Origin: Apostichopus japonicus
Taxonomy: Eukaryota > Echinodermata > Holothuroidea > Aspidochirotida > Stichopodidae
DNA: 64,000 nucleotides
Direction: 5' to 3'
Assembly (NCBI RefSeq): GCF_037975245.1
Contig: NC_092581.1
Coordinates: 2,402,501 to 2,466,500 of the forward strand
Part shown: one piece after another, positions 56,636 through 64,000 of the stretch
How positions within the stretch are numbered: the first letter of the stretch is position 1
How the letters are laid out: each line of letters starts with the position of its first letter
Program-made: the position numbers and the translations under genes
Notes under the pieces: model-generated
Told to the model about the DNA's origin: nothing
The model's database searches: none
The model's input: the letters and a program-made list of their open reading frames with translations, nothing else

Positions 56636-56785
56636 AGTATTATTATTATTATTTTACCAAATTTATATAGCGCTCTTTTCATGCTTAAGCATCTTCAAGA
56701 GCGCTTTACAATGACAACAAAATGACAAAACCCTTAAAATATGAATATGAAGAATAAAATTGACACAGCTTAAATATTAATATAA

Positions 56786-56821
<36 letters not shown>

Positions 56822-57280
56822 CGAAGGAATAATTTTTAAAATAATATAGATTTACAGTGAAATTCTCCTAAAAGGAAAAAAGTGAGTTTTAAGTAAATTT
56901 AAGTAACAAAATCCCTTAAAATATGAATACGAAAAATAAAATGGACGCAGATTGAAAATTAATATAAAAATATATATGTATTTATAAGGAAATTTTTTTT
57001 TAAATAATATAGATTAACAGTGAAATTCCTCAAAAGAAAAAGTGAGTTTTAAGTAATTTCTTAAAAGTGGCTTATGTTTTGGCATCACAGATATTATTTG
57101 GCAGTGCATTCCATAGCTTGCTGGCAGCAAAGTTAAATTGTCTGTCGCCGTATGTAGCAGTCCTACTAGGCCTACTGTACTTTCGACCTGCTTGATGAGT
57201 GATTGAACATATTCATGTGCATAACTAACAAATTTATTTTGAGAAAGTGAAAGAAAGTGAGAAGACCTTTTGTACGGCAA
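56636..57280. mobile_element. Dispersed repeat with nested palindrome (non-autonomous element candidate)
   Basis: Begins with (TAT)n, then TTATATAGCGCTCTTTTC. A 9-bp inverted repeat, AGCGCTCTT (56669-56677) and AAGAGCGCT (56697-56705), encloses the perfect palindrome ATGCTTAAGCAT (56681-56692). Two tandem copies of about 182 bp follow, starting at CCCTTAAAATATGAATA (56731) and (56913). Next comes a tail with GGCAGTGCATTCCATAGC and AATTGTCTGTCGCC. This arrangement resembles a repeat I recall from several marine invertebrate genomes; I cannot name the family. No transposase or reverse transcriptase reading frame is seen. Confidence 0.5.
56789..56817. repeat. (AT)n microsatellite
   Basis: Pure AT dinucleotides within the first 182-bp copy of the dispersed repeat. 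The second copy has only a short version (ATATATATGTAT), so the run expanded after duplication. Confidence 0.9.
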
Positions 57281-57723
57281 ATGACGAGGTTATCAAACCA
57301 GCCAACACTCAAGTTAATACACACAGAAGGTCAGGACCGATAGTATTGTTGCAATGAAGTATATAAAGGTCATGGAATACAAGACTCTCGGCGTTATTTT
57401 CGCTAACTGTATTTCTGAAAGTGTTACAGTACGATTAAACATAAAAGTAAAAATCAAACAGTCTACTGTTTTTGTCATGACAATTGATAGTTAAAGAGGG
57501 GATTCACTGATCAATAATCAATACATGATCCGTTGCGAGACAAGAGAAACTGATGACATTTGACTTCCTTGTCAGAGGGCATAAACCAGAGCTGCTGGTT
57601 ATGTCATATCTTCTACTCCACGTTGGAAGTGAGTGTTTACCACATTAACGATTTCTATTTGCTTACTACTGTAGCACGCAAAGTTACGTTGGTCATTGTT
57701 TGTCCCGGGAATTCTGTTTTCAG
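57281..57723. other. Intron sequence upstream of the first visible PEX7 exon
   Basis: No exon is recognised. It ends with a good splice acceptor: a T-rich stretch and TTTTCAG just before 57724. Confidence 0.6.
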
Positions 57724-57830
57724 GTGACGGTGTCTTACGAATCTGGGACATACGACGCCATCAATCACCACAGATGGTGATGAACGTTGGTGCTGAAGTG
57801 GTGTCAGCGGACTGGTGCAAGTATGACAAG
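57724..57830 (+). CDS. PEX7: PEX7 internal exon (first visible)
   Basis: Acceptor TTTTCAG, then two bases that complete a split Gly codon and 35 full codons. It contains GDGVLRIWD (end of one WD40 blade) and AEVVSADWCKYDK (start of the next). The donor is AAG|GTGCTG, a weak match to the GTRAGT consensus, but it is supported by the conserved join to the next exon (CKYDK then NILIAG). Confidence 0.92.
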
Positions 57831-60800
57831 GTGCTGTAGTACTGTGTTACCTCTGTTGCTATTCCCTTGAACCTACTCCTCTGCAAAATTTATTCTCCTG
57901 TAGCCCTCACACCACCTGCTTCCATCTTTCCATCTCACTACCCATTATTATCTTGACTAATAAATTTGTCTTTTCATTTAAATTTGTGTCCCTTGCTATG
58001 GATTTAATTATGCCTCTGTGTAAAAGATCTGAAACATCAGGCCCCTCCCCCCCCCCTTTAACTGTCATACATTTACCTAGACAACCTTTTCTTAGCATTA
58101 AATATTAAGCATTTGCCAGTAATTTTTTTTTTCTGTCGGATAATTTAACCTAAATAAGCTTTTTGCATAAGATGAGCATATGTTAAGAACCTCTTCTTTG
58201 TTTTCGCTCTGTCTGCTTTTAAGGTATTTTTGCTGAACTATCCATATTTTGAGCAGAGAAAAAAAGCATTAGGCTTGTAGTGAAGATATTTTATAAGGTA
58301 CACCACAATTTATGAAAGGAATCAATAGTTCAATAGATCAACAGGTACATATTATATTATGATACAGTATGCCAGTAGTTGCTCAGTGAAGTGCCCCAGG
58401 GGAGAGGGAGGGGGAGGATATCCGTCACTACCTTCCTTCATCAGTCAGGGGACAATCCTTAATCTTGGGATTTTTTTAGCCAACAACTGTTACATGTGTT
58501 CACCCCTTTTATTTCAACCTCAGACAAAATATTAAAGAGTATTTATTAGCAAAACCTTGAACTAAGACTTAATTTATATTGTGGATATGCCTCAGAATGT
58601 ACCATTGGACGTCTCAATTGTCTTATATCTTTCGGGGACGACCCCCACAAGGTGGTAGTCACCTTCAACGACCCAAGGGCCACCCCCCCTCGTTTATGAA
58701 ATCCGTCATTCATTTCTGGACCTTCTATAAAAGTTCAGCCCCAAACCTAAATCAGTTTGGGGGGAAGGGGGGGATTTGGAAGTTGTTCAACCCGCCAGTT
58801 TGAAATCCTGTGTACCCCCTCGTAGTCTCTCAAATAGGAATTATTCTGATCACTGAGGATGGTCATAGCAAAATGGGGGGGGGGGGAAAGAAAGATTTTG
58901 AAGCCTATTCTTAGATTGCTTTGTATAGTGCACTGACATAATAGTGATTGTTATAAATTTTGGGAAAAGATGAAATTTTCTTCGTCTTTCTGTCTATCTA
59001 TCTATCGCAAGAACAAGTTTGTTATAAAAATAATGCTCACGCCTGACTAATTGCATGTCTTCATTTTTTTCATTCTTTTTTTTGGCAGAATATTCTGATA
59101 GCCGGATCTGTTGATGGTAAAATAGTCGGTTGGGACCTAAGGAAACTAGATGCTCCAGCATTCACATTAGAACAGAATGGACATACGCATGCTGTTAGAA
59201 GAGTCAAGGTAAGCCTTAGTAGGGTTTTCTTTTACAGCCCTGGATTGGTCTGAAGAGGTGGGTTGGGGGGGGGGGGGGAGAATGGGAAGGAAGGAGAACA
59301 TCGCCCGTTTGATGGGTAAAATGTCGAGAAGGTAATTTGTAAGCCACGCCAAATTGTTCCCTTGAAATTTTTTACAAACTTTTTGTGACCTTTGATGCTT
59401 TGCTTTATATTATCATCTCATTATCTGGAGGTAACATGTACATGTGGATGCTCATGAACAGACACTCAGAGCAGTAAGCTTTCAGGGAGAGCAAACAAGT
59501 TGACAGTTGAAGACAGTGCGGTCCGCCAGTCGCCTGCAGCCTGAGGTATAAAAGCTCTCTGTGGTTCGCGAGGATTTCAAAACACTGTTAATGCTACCCA
59601 CAAGACTTCGAAAAACAAAATAAATATGTGAAATATATGTATACTTTGGGAGGTTTGTATCGATATCCAACCTCCCCCTCCCCTCCCCCCCTCCCCCCCC
59701 CCGGGCCTATTCCAGGCCTGACTTAGTGGATATTTGCAGTCTGTTACCATGCACATTTAATAGGACATTTGTGCAACTTATTTGCAATTGCTCCAAAACC
59801 TCCTCTCCCTCACCCCCCTCCCTTCCTATTCCCCACACCAAACAGTAGGTTAGCCCATGTTGAAAGGAATTGAACTCCAGAGTTACTCTAGAAAGATAAA
59901 AATCTAAAAGTTTGATTATTTTTCATTATCGTTGCAATCAAAACTCTTCCTGGTTAAGCGGAAGGCTCGCACATTTAACCTCCGGTGATTGTCCAACATG
60001 TTTATAACGAGCACATATAATGAGTCTCGCTTGACCGCACACGGCTCCGACGTTACTCAAGTCTTAGTTGTGTTACATTTCAATCATAAGGTCCCCGGTT
60101 CGAGTCACTCCCAGATAAATGTATGTCGTCCAGTTACAGAGTTGTTGACAATTAACAATTCATAATCATGGACGTTAAATATGAATCTAAGAGACTGACT
60201 TCGGTCAGCTTGCGGCTTCGATAAGCTAATGATGGCATCTTCGTGAGTTCCTGCTTGCAGGAGGATCTAAAATACATACATTGGCTGCTCATTGCCTCTG
60301 CGAGGTAAGCCTCTTGCAGTATAATAGCGAATCTGACAAAATAGCTGGAAACAACACAAAATAGATATTAATTTCACTTACAACAAGCATCTGCACACTG
60401 TACAGTATGGTATAGGATGCATGTACATGATAGCAGACACCTTGGCTTCGGTTAGATGCTGTACGAGACTGTGACGAGAAATATTGAAGCAACCAGCAGA
60501 AACTAAAATTCTGCCAATTAAGCAGCAACTGCACCTATAATTTTGTACGAATGTGGTATGCGATATGCGTATAACGATGATATCTCAGAACAGACAGAAT
60601 TGGCTTTTTTTTGGGGGGGGTGGGGAGGTTTGGTTGGTTGGTTGATGTTTCACTTATTATACTCTCTCATTGCAGTGCTCACCCCACCACCACAGTGTTA
60701 TTGCCAGTTGCTCGTACGACTTCACCACAAGATTCTGGGACTTTGCCAGTCAGCCGACCCCTCTCGAGACGATCCAGCACCACACCGAGTTTGTGTGTGG

Positions 60801-61817
60801 CGTTGACTTCAATTTACACGTTCAAGGACAGGTGATAAAATGTCCAATCCTTTTATTATATTGTCTGTGACAGTGGCATGGGTAATGGGGGTTAAGGGGG
60901 GTTGGGGAAGGGGGATGGCAATGCCCTGAAATAGGAACAAGATACCTAGATGGATGTGTAGCCTAATCATTCCATAAGAAACTAAATTTGTATGAATGAA
61001 ACCGTGCGAGACATTAAACAAGCATCGAGTGGGGTTCGGGTGAAGGGGGTAGGGTAGACATCTTCATGTGGAAGGCATTCCATATTTGTAACATGCATAT
61101 TTCCATGTAGTTAACCCAATGGGGCTCTCCAATCTTTTATCAGAGGGGGCTGTCAATTCGCTGTCATGTCATGTCGCGAGTTCCTGCTTGCAGGAAGATC
61201 TAAAATATATACATACATACATACATACATACATACATACATACATACATACATACATACATACATACATACATACATACATACATACATACATACATAC
61301 ATACATACATACATACATACATACATACATACATACATACATACATACATACATACATAAAATACATACACACATACATACATACATACACACATACATA
61401 CATACATACATACATAAAATACATACAATGTGCATGGTTGACGTGCTAGTGGATCGACTGGTTCGAAATATATGCTTTAAAGACGAGAAAAAACCCAATT
61501 TAAGGGGCTTAAGAAACAACTTGCTTGGCTTGGACGAAATTTGTTTTTATACGGCCAGTGATCAATGCACAGTACTGTTATGATTGGCAGGCAGAGGCAA
61601 CAGCTCGTCGAGTCCCGTGGAGTTAGATAGGCACCTATTACAACAGCGCCCTCATTAAATTTCGTGCACGGGGGGAGAACCCTATCGGCATGGCTGTCAG
61701 TTCTGCAGCCAGAATCATCCCCACACTTCTCTTCTCTTTTTTTGTCAGGTTGCCGACTGCGGATGGGACGAACGTACGGTAATATTCCACCCCATGTGTC
61801 TCAAGGACAGAAGGTAG
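57724..61817 (+). CDS. PEX7: Peroxisomal PTS2 receptor PEX7, C-terminal exons (partial gene)
   Basis: PEX7 is a cytosolic WD40 beta-propeller that binds proteins with a PTS2 signal (such as thiolase, phytanoyl-CoA hydroxylase and alkyl-DHAP synthase) and delivers them, with a PEX5-type co-receptor, to the docking complex on the peroxisome. Four exons, 57724-57830, 59089-59208, 60676-60831 and 61749-61817, join in one frame into about 150 residues ending in TAG. Diagnostic pieces are DGVLRIWD, VVSADWCKYDK, GSVDGKIVGWDLRK, GHTHAVRRVK, SVIASCSYDFTTRFWDF, ETIQHHTEFVCGVDF and VADCGWDE. All align with the C-terminal blades of animal PEX7, whose usual length is about 320 residues. The first visible exon begins in phase 1, inside a blade, so the N-terminal blades must come from exons outside the window. 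Three introns are 1,258, 1,467 and 917 bp. The satellite array lies upstream. No frameshift or premature stop is seen. Confidence 0.95.
57831..59088 (+). other. PEX7 intron with G/C-rich tracts
   Basis: 1,258 bp. Holds a G-rich tract at about 58,394-58,419 (four G runs), a C-rich run near 58,041-58,055 and poly-G at 58,875-58,886. The stretch 58,585-58,815 (CCTCAGAATGTACCATTGG, then CGGGGACGACCCCC) looks like a dispersed repeat fragment seen in other invertebrates, but this is a low-confidence impression. Confidence 0.6.
59089..59208 (+). CDS. PEX7: PEX7 internal exon (second visible)
   Basis: Exactly 40 codons in phase 0, between acceptor TTTGGCAG and donor AAG|GTAAGC. Encodes NILIAGSVDGKIVGWDLRK and, at its end, the GH-containing segment NGHTHAVRRVK, a classical WD40 blade. 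The RRVK end matches the strongly conserved AIRRVKFSP segment of animal PEX7. Confidence 0.95.
59209..60675 (+). other. PEX7 intron with possible retroposon
   Basis: 1,467 bp. Contains poly-G at about 59,263-59,278, a long C-rich pyrimidine run at about 59,671-59,703, and a candidate retroposon at about 59,948-60,286. Ends with the acceptor CATTGCAG. Confidence 0.7.
59948..60286 (+). mobile_element. Candidate SINE-like retroposon
   Basis: TGGTTAAGCGG (about 59,951) resembles an RNA polymerase III A box, and GGTTCGAGTCA (about 60,097) resembles a B box. Their distance, about 146 bp, is longer than in most tRNA-derived SINEs. The 3' end has a hairpin TCCTGC-TT-GCAGGA followed by GATCTAAAATACATACAT. 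The same hairpin and tail occur at 61,177-61,214, where they run into the long (CATA)n array. A hairpin plus short tandem tail suggests the 3' end recognised by a non-LTR reverse transcriptase. Element limits are approximate. Confidence 0.4.
60676..60831 (+). CDS. PEX7: PEX7 internal exon (third visible)
   Basis: 52 codons in phase 0, acceptor ATTGCAG, donor CAG|GTGATA. Begins CSPHHHSVIASCSYDF, then TTRFWDF (the end of a WD40 blade), then ETIQHHTEFVCGVDFNLH, the start of the last blade. The HHTEF segment is a hallmark of PEX7. This is the longest visible exon. Confidence 0.95.
60880..60914 (+). other. G-quadruplex candidate in PEX7 intron
   Basis: Runs GGG, GGGGG, GGGGGG, GGGG and GGGGG separated by 2-4 bases. 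It is on the transcribed RNA sense strand, so it could fold in the pre-mRNA near the donor of the third visible exon. Confidence 0.6.
61177..61430. repeat. (CATA)n microsatellite grown from a retroposon tail
   Basis: The left part (61,177-61,209) repeats the hairpin and tail of the element at 60,241-60,286. From about 61,208 about 220 bp of CATA tetranucleotides follow, interrupted near 61,359 and 61,415 (AAAAT) and near 61,370 and 61,391 (CACAC). The open frames through it (Tyr-Ile-His-Thr repeats on one strand, Cys-Met-Tyr-Val on the other) are by-products, because a 4-bp repeat is open in several frames. Confidence 0.95.
61749..61817 (+). CDS. PEX7: PEX7 terminal coding exon
   Basis: 22 codons plus TAG, in phase 0 after acceptor TTTTGTCAG. 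Encodes VADCGWDERTVIFHP, the closing strand of the propeller, and the tail MCLKDRR. VADCSWD is nearly invariant at this point in animal PEX7, and the usual protein stops about 15-16 residues later, so the end position fits. The 3' UTR follows. Confidence 0.93.
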   Translation, partial: VADCGWDERTVIFHPMCLKDRR

Positions 61818-62966
61818 CAGGCAGCCATTATTTACTCACGGATAAGGAGTCTACGATTATGCCCCCTCCCCCCCTGGTGAACTATGGGTCACAGAATCAG
61901 TTGACATCGAAGAACCAGAATGAATAGAGGAACAGACCAGCTTTCTTACCTGGAAAAATTCATCCACAATTGAGGTCAGGGGCTTTTTATCTCTATCTCT
62001 ATATTCCAAGACCTGTGGTTGTCCTTTTTTCCGAAAATGGGTTTTCAGATTTTTTGGGGGGATGTTCAGACCTGTATCCACCTTGAAGAGAATTTAATTG
62101 AACCAAACTAGGACTAAATTTATTCCACAGCCAGTAATCAAGCATAGAATGAATATTATAATTGTGCACCTGATTTCTTAAATATGAATTTTTGTTTTCA
62201 TAATTTGCTACATTTATTTTCTTCCTTATTTCCAATCAAAGCATTATGTTAGTATCATATATTTGATCTACTAAGTGTTCACAGTTCAGCTTAACCTAGT
62301 GTGTGTGGGTGTGTATGTGTGTGAGCCAGTAGCAAAAACTGTTGACCTTAATTCAGGAAGTGGAATTTTTTTTTAATTCTTTATAATTATGAAGAGCTAT
62401 TTACTGTTGTATTAAAGTGGTTCTGTGTAGCTGTTTAATTAATATGCAAAAAAAAAAGAGTGTTTTTATCTCAATTTGATAGTCGAGTGATCGAGTCGCT
62501 CTTTCCTTGTTAATTTGTTTTACTTTTCCATGTTTGGCAGTAACACTTTCAGAACAGCACAACAAAGGTGGTTGAATCTATTTCAACTGCATATTAGGGT
62601 ATTATTTGTTATCTTCATTGGGTGTGGGGTGGGGTGGGGGTTGGATTGGGGGTTGGATGGGGGTTACCTAAAGGATGAGTATGGGGGAGGAAAGATGGAC
62701 TAACTTTTTGTGGATGTGTCTGTGTTTATGTTTGTGCATCTGTCGATTGGAGTCGAAGTGCTAATTGAACAGTGACTGCCAGCTGTCTGGCTGAACAGAT
62801 GTTATGTTTAGTCTTTTCTGTACATTACACTTAGATCTTAAAGGCAGTACTACAGGTTTATGCAATTTTTGTTTGGAGAAGGTGGAAGGAGTAAGGGAGG
62901 TGTGGGGCAGGAGGGGGTAAAAGGGGAGGGCGTGTTGGTTGGGAATAAGTTTTAATAAGAAATAAA
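61818..62966 (+). other. Probable PEX7 3' UTR with poly(A) signal candidates
   Basis: After the stop the first hexamers are ATTAAA at 62,411-62,416 and AATAAA at 62,961-62,966. Another AATAAA at 63,353-63,358 is followed by a GT-rich stretch. Without transcript data the true end cannot be chosen. TG-rich DNA lies at 62,299-62,324, and a G-rich tract at about 62,622-62,666. Confidence 0.4.
62622..62666 (+). other. G-rich tract, G-quadruplex candidate
   Basis: At least five G runs of 4-5 (GGGG, GGGG, GGGGG, GGGGG, GGGGG) separated by T or TTGGAT-type spacers, downstream of the PEX7 stop codon. A second looser G-rich stretch is at about 62,879-62,930. Confidence 0.55.
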
Positions 62967-64000
62967 GAATATGTTTTGTATCTTTCATTCAAAGACTGTC
63001 AGTTTTCATACACTACACTGGTTAGAGATATAGAAAGAATGAACCGAAATAAGTGCAATTACGTTAATAAAAAAGTTAATTTTACAGAAACAAAAATATA
63101 CATAACATATTTGACAACTATTTTTTGTCTTTTTTATTATTCCGCCCCCCACCCCCCGTCCCTCTTTTTTCTTTGTCTTGCCTTATTCTTAAATTCAATT
63201 CTGAAATTAAAGAAACTCTTAAAAAACTAATAAATTCAATGGAGGATCATATATACAGCAGTGCACCCCTGATAAAACATTCATCTTTTGCTTTTTTAAC
63301 TCATCCTGTGTTGTTTTGAGGATCTTGTGTATGACATGTATTATCAACATTGAATAAACACACTTGTAGTATTGTAGCTATTGGGAGTATTTGATATTGC
63401 GAAAAAATATTTGGGCAGTGCATAACATACATGAGAGACCTAGCTGCAGCAGAAACTCTTATGGAACGCCAAAAGGGTCTTAAAGATGTGACTGCCCATT
63501 ATATAAAACTAATATGACTGCCCATTATATAAAACTAATATGCAGATGTTATAAATATAGATGTCAATCCTTTAACATAGTATGCATGTATGTTCATTGA
63601 ATGTATCAATTTATGCAGCGATGAAACTTCATGATGTATTCCAAAGCTCTGCCACACACACACAGAACTCCGATAGGCCGACTTCCTCCTCAACTCCTCA
63701 AACATTGCTGTAAAGTTTACCAATCAGTAACATGTATATCATTATGCATCAACCACATCGGCTACAGACAAATTACAGATCTTCTCCGTTACTCTAGCCA
63801 AGTGCAAAATGCGGTACCTGATTGTGTTTGTGTCATTTGACCTGGCCAGGAAGTAATACAAGCACAGTTGCGATAATAAAACGACTTTAAAAGTTCATGG
63901 GTTGGCGGAGAAATGAATATTGTTTCGCTGTAACTAAAATATACTCTATTCTCCAATGTAGGCTATTTGTAACACCTTCCACGCAGTTAAGTTCCTGTAG
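62967..64000. other. Downstream flank, no gene recognised
   Basis: A+T-rich sequence with a pyrimidine/C-rich run near 63,143-63,180 and a (CA)n run near 63,653-63,663. I see no exon with homology I recognise on either strand. Confidence 0.5.
63489..63540. repeat. 26-bp tandem duplication
   Basis: TGACTGCCCATTATATAAAA and the six bases after it occur twice in direct succession, with GACTGCCC at 63490 and 63516. A simple slippage or local duplication event. Confidence 0.85.

Larger units (their letters stand above)
60832..61748 (+). other. PEX7 last intron with G-rich tract and microsatellite
   Basis: 917 bp. A strong G-quadruplex candidate lies at 60,880-60,914 (five G runs of 3-6 on the coding strand), about 50 bp after the donor. 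A retroposon tail and (CATA)n array follow. Acceptor is TTTTGTCAG. Confidence 0.7.

Noticed and set aside
58621-58660. CCCCCACAAGGTGG as a satellite relic within a PEX7 intron
   Set aside because: Only about 11 bases match the satellite box and flanks share nothing; most likely chance.
59948-60110. A true tRNA gene from the A-box and B-box like motifs
   Set aside because: The boxes are about 146 bp apart and no cloverleaf with acceptor stem pairs can be drawn around them.
60289-60534. 81-codon minus-strand frame and overlapping frames at 60,543-60,870
   Set aside because: Shadows in intron sequence or in the wrong frame of the PEX7 exon 60676-60831.
61119-61583. Open frames through the (CATA)n array as a protein with Tyr-Ile-His-Thr repeats
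   Set aside because: A tetranucleotide repeat is open in several frames on both strands; it lies in an intron of PEX7.

Overview
This window is eukaryotic DNA, most likely from a marine invertebrate. Its only protein-coding gene is split by introns with GT-AG boundaries. The non-coding DNA is A+T-rich and full of homopolymer G/C runs, microsatellites and dispersed repeats. One dispersed element around 56.6 kb, with a nested palindrome, resembles repeats common in echinoderms and related marine invertebrates. An echinoderm-like source is a weak inference only.

Positions 1 to about 54,800 are one continuous tandem satellite array that already runs at the left edge. It is built from three parts. 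The long units (about 376-381 bp) come in two classes, called L1 and L2 here. Each long unit is itself two diverged halves of about 184-192 bp that share the box TGTACCCCACAAG. The short unit (S, 74 bp) looks like a long unit that lost about 303 bp from its middle. The units are arranged in higher-order repeats. In the left part (about 11-28 kb) four copies of a 2,628-bp unit can be measured; the one read unit by unit is an 11-mer, L2-L1-S-S-L1-L2-L1-S-S-S-L1. In the right part (about 32-52 kb) a variant L1 class appears, and a segment of about 7 kb recurs 8,276 bp downstream. An extra 1,729-bp tandem duplication inside the second copy shifts the offset to exactly 10,005 bp. From 52.1 to 54.8 kb the monomers are clearly diverged, as at a satellite array edge.

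From 54.8 to 57.7 kb lies a gene-free junction: degenerate echoes of the satellite box, a 301-bp tandem dimer, and a dispersed repeat with a nested palindrome and two 182-bp tandem copies.

From 57,724 to 61,817 four + strand exons encode the C-terminal ~150 residues of PEX7, the WD40 receptor for peroxisomal PTS2 proteins, ending in a stop codon. The N-terminal part (roughly 170-190 residues by family length) is not in the window. If the assembly is right, the satellite array lies in a PEX7 intron or directly against the gene. The PEX7 introns and 3' flank carry a possible retroposon tail that runs into a long (CATA)n microsatellite, and several G-rich tracts. The last 2.2 kb shows no further recognisable gene.
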